Assembly (NCBI GenBank): GCA_943370355.1
Contig: CALRQP020000003.1
Coordinates: 1-64,000 of the forward strand
Source: JADCGM01 sp943370355
GTDB lineage: Bacteria > Pseudomonadota > Alphaproteobacteria > Sphingomonadales > Sphingomonadaceae
Reading direction: 5' to 3'
Length of the DNA: 64,000 bases
The translations under genes and the position numbers were made by a program. The notes beneath the pieces are model-generated. The model was not told where the DNA came from. It did not search any database and saw nothing but the letters and a program-made list of their open reading frames with translations. This document shows positions 63,660-64,000 of this stretch, piece by piece. Numbering within the stretch: the first letter of the stretch is position 1; each line of letters starts with the position of its first letter.

Positions 63660-64000
63660 ACGACGCGACGCCCATCGATACGCTGAATGCCGTCCCCGTT
63701 GGCCTGACTCCCAAGGCCGTGGTCGCGGCACTTGATCGCCACATCGTCGGCCAGCGCGACGCCAAGCGCGCCGTGGCGGTGGCGCTGCGCAACCGCTGGC
63801 GGCGGCAGCAACTCGACGCCGACCTGCGCGACGAGGTCAATCCGAAGAACATCCTGATGATCGGGCCGACCGGCTGCGGCAAGACCGAGATTTCGCGGCG
63901 GCTGGCGCGGCTTGCCGAGGCACCGTTCCTGAAGATCGAGGCGACCAAATTTACCGAGGTCGGCTATGTCGGCCGCGACGTCGATTCGATCATCCGCGAC
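63656..64000 (+). CDS. hslU: HslU, ATPase subunit of the HslUV protease (partial, 3' end outside window)
   Basis: 115 codons of the N-terminal part are in the window: LTPKAVVAALDRHIVGQRDA and the P-loop GPTGCGKTEISRRLARLAEA, then KIEATKFTEVGYVGRDVDSI, all typical of HslU. It unfolds substrates and feeds them to HslV. The I-domain and C-terminus lie beyond the edge. GTG start overlaps hslV. Confidence 0.95.
   Translation, partial: MNDATPIDTLNAVPVGLTPKAVVAALDRHIVGQRDAKRAVAVALRNRWRRQQLDADLRDEVNPKNILMIGPTGCGKTEISRRLARLAEAPFLKIEATKFTEVGYVGRDVDSIIRD

Overview
The window comes from the chromosome of a GC-rich alphaproteobacterium, most likely a member of the Sphingomonadales. The supporting signs are a base composition near 65 percent GC, alphaproteobacterial protein families (UPF0262, DUF2948, DUF6481, DUF6356, DUF2241/ACT), the alphaproteobacterial LexA operator type (GAAC-N7-GAAC), an imuA-imuB-dnaE2 mutagenesis cassette, and the hisB-hisH-hisA-hisF-x-hisE order. 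It is mostly core genome. I see no rRNA, tRNA, CRISPR array, prophage or insertion sequence. No gene-free stretch exceeds 300 bases; the longest, about 217 bases at 14166-14382, is a strongly AT-rich regulatory region.

Layout. 1-8640: mlaE (cut by the window edge) and alr on the minus strand, an ECF42-type sigma factor with its YCII partner and a GST, an M20 peptidase, dnaB with a perfect DnaA box upstream, an exported MsrB and a PAS protein. 8691-18699: a very large NAD-glutamate dehydrogenase, then minus-strand envelope genes (DUF4402 protein, parvulin-like foldase, DUF3604 protein, L,D-transpeptidase). 18848-24439: two acyl-CoA dehydrogenases and a thioesterase, with REP-like palindromes between the two dehydrogenases, then a patatin-like lipase. 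24487-30784: serine hydrolase, UPF0262, dcd, an AT-richer islet with a GIY-YIG protein and a Phd-like antitoxin, murA, DUF2948, a flippase and a DUF6356 protein. 30853-36530: the SOS-controlled imuA-imuB-dnaE2 operon. 36618-42892: an NDUFA9-like gene and uppP, separated by four surface-modification-type genes (polysaccharide deacetylase, BioF2/GNAT acyltransferase, Cys-rich HAD-FkbH-GNAT fusion, TylF-type methyltransferase). 43051-49758: gltD-gltB and a GST. 49755-55969: ABC exporter pair, queG, a lipoprotein, a PfkB kinase and an amino-acid permease. 56053-59873: minus-strand histidine operon with an ACT protein and a HIT protein. 59928-64000: DUF486 protein, cold-shock gene with a long leader, DUF6481, a luciferase-like monooxygenase, a transglutaminase-like protein, hslV and the start of hslU.

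Genes are tightly packed. Many neighbours overlap by ATGA or GTGA, five convergent pairs overlap at their 3' ends, and GTG or TTG starts behind good Shine-Dalgarno sequences are common. The candidates most likely to be undescribed are the four-gene cassette at 37562-41946 (especially the Cys-cluster/HAD/GNAT fusion), the GIY-YIG plus Phd-like pair at 26655-27302, and the two interleaved inverted repeats at 14271-14328.
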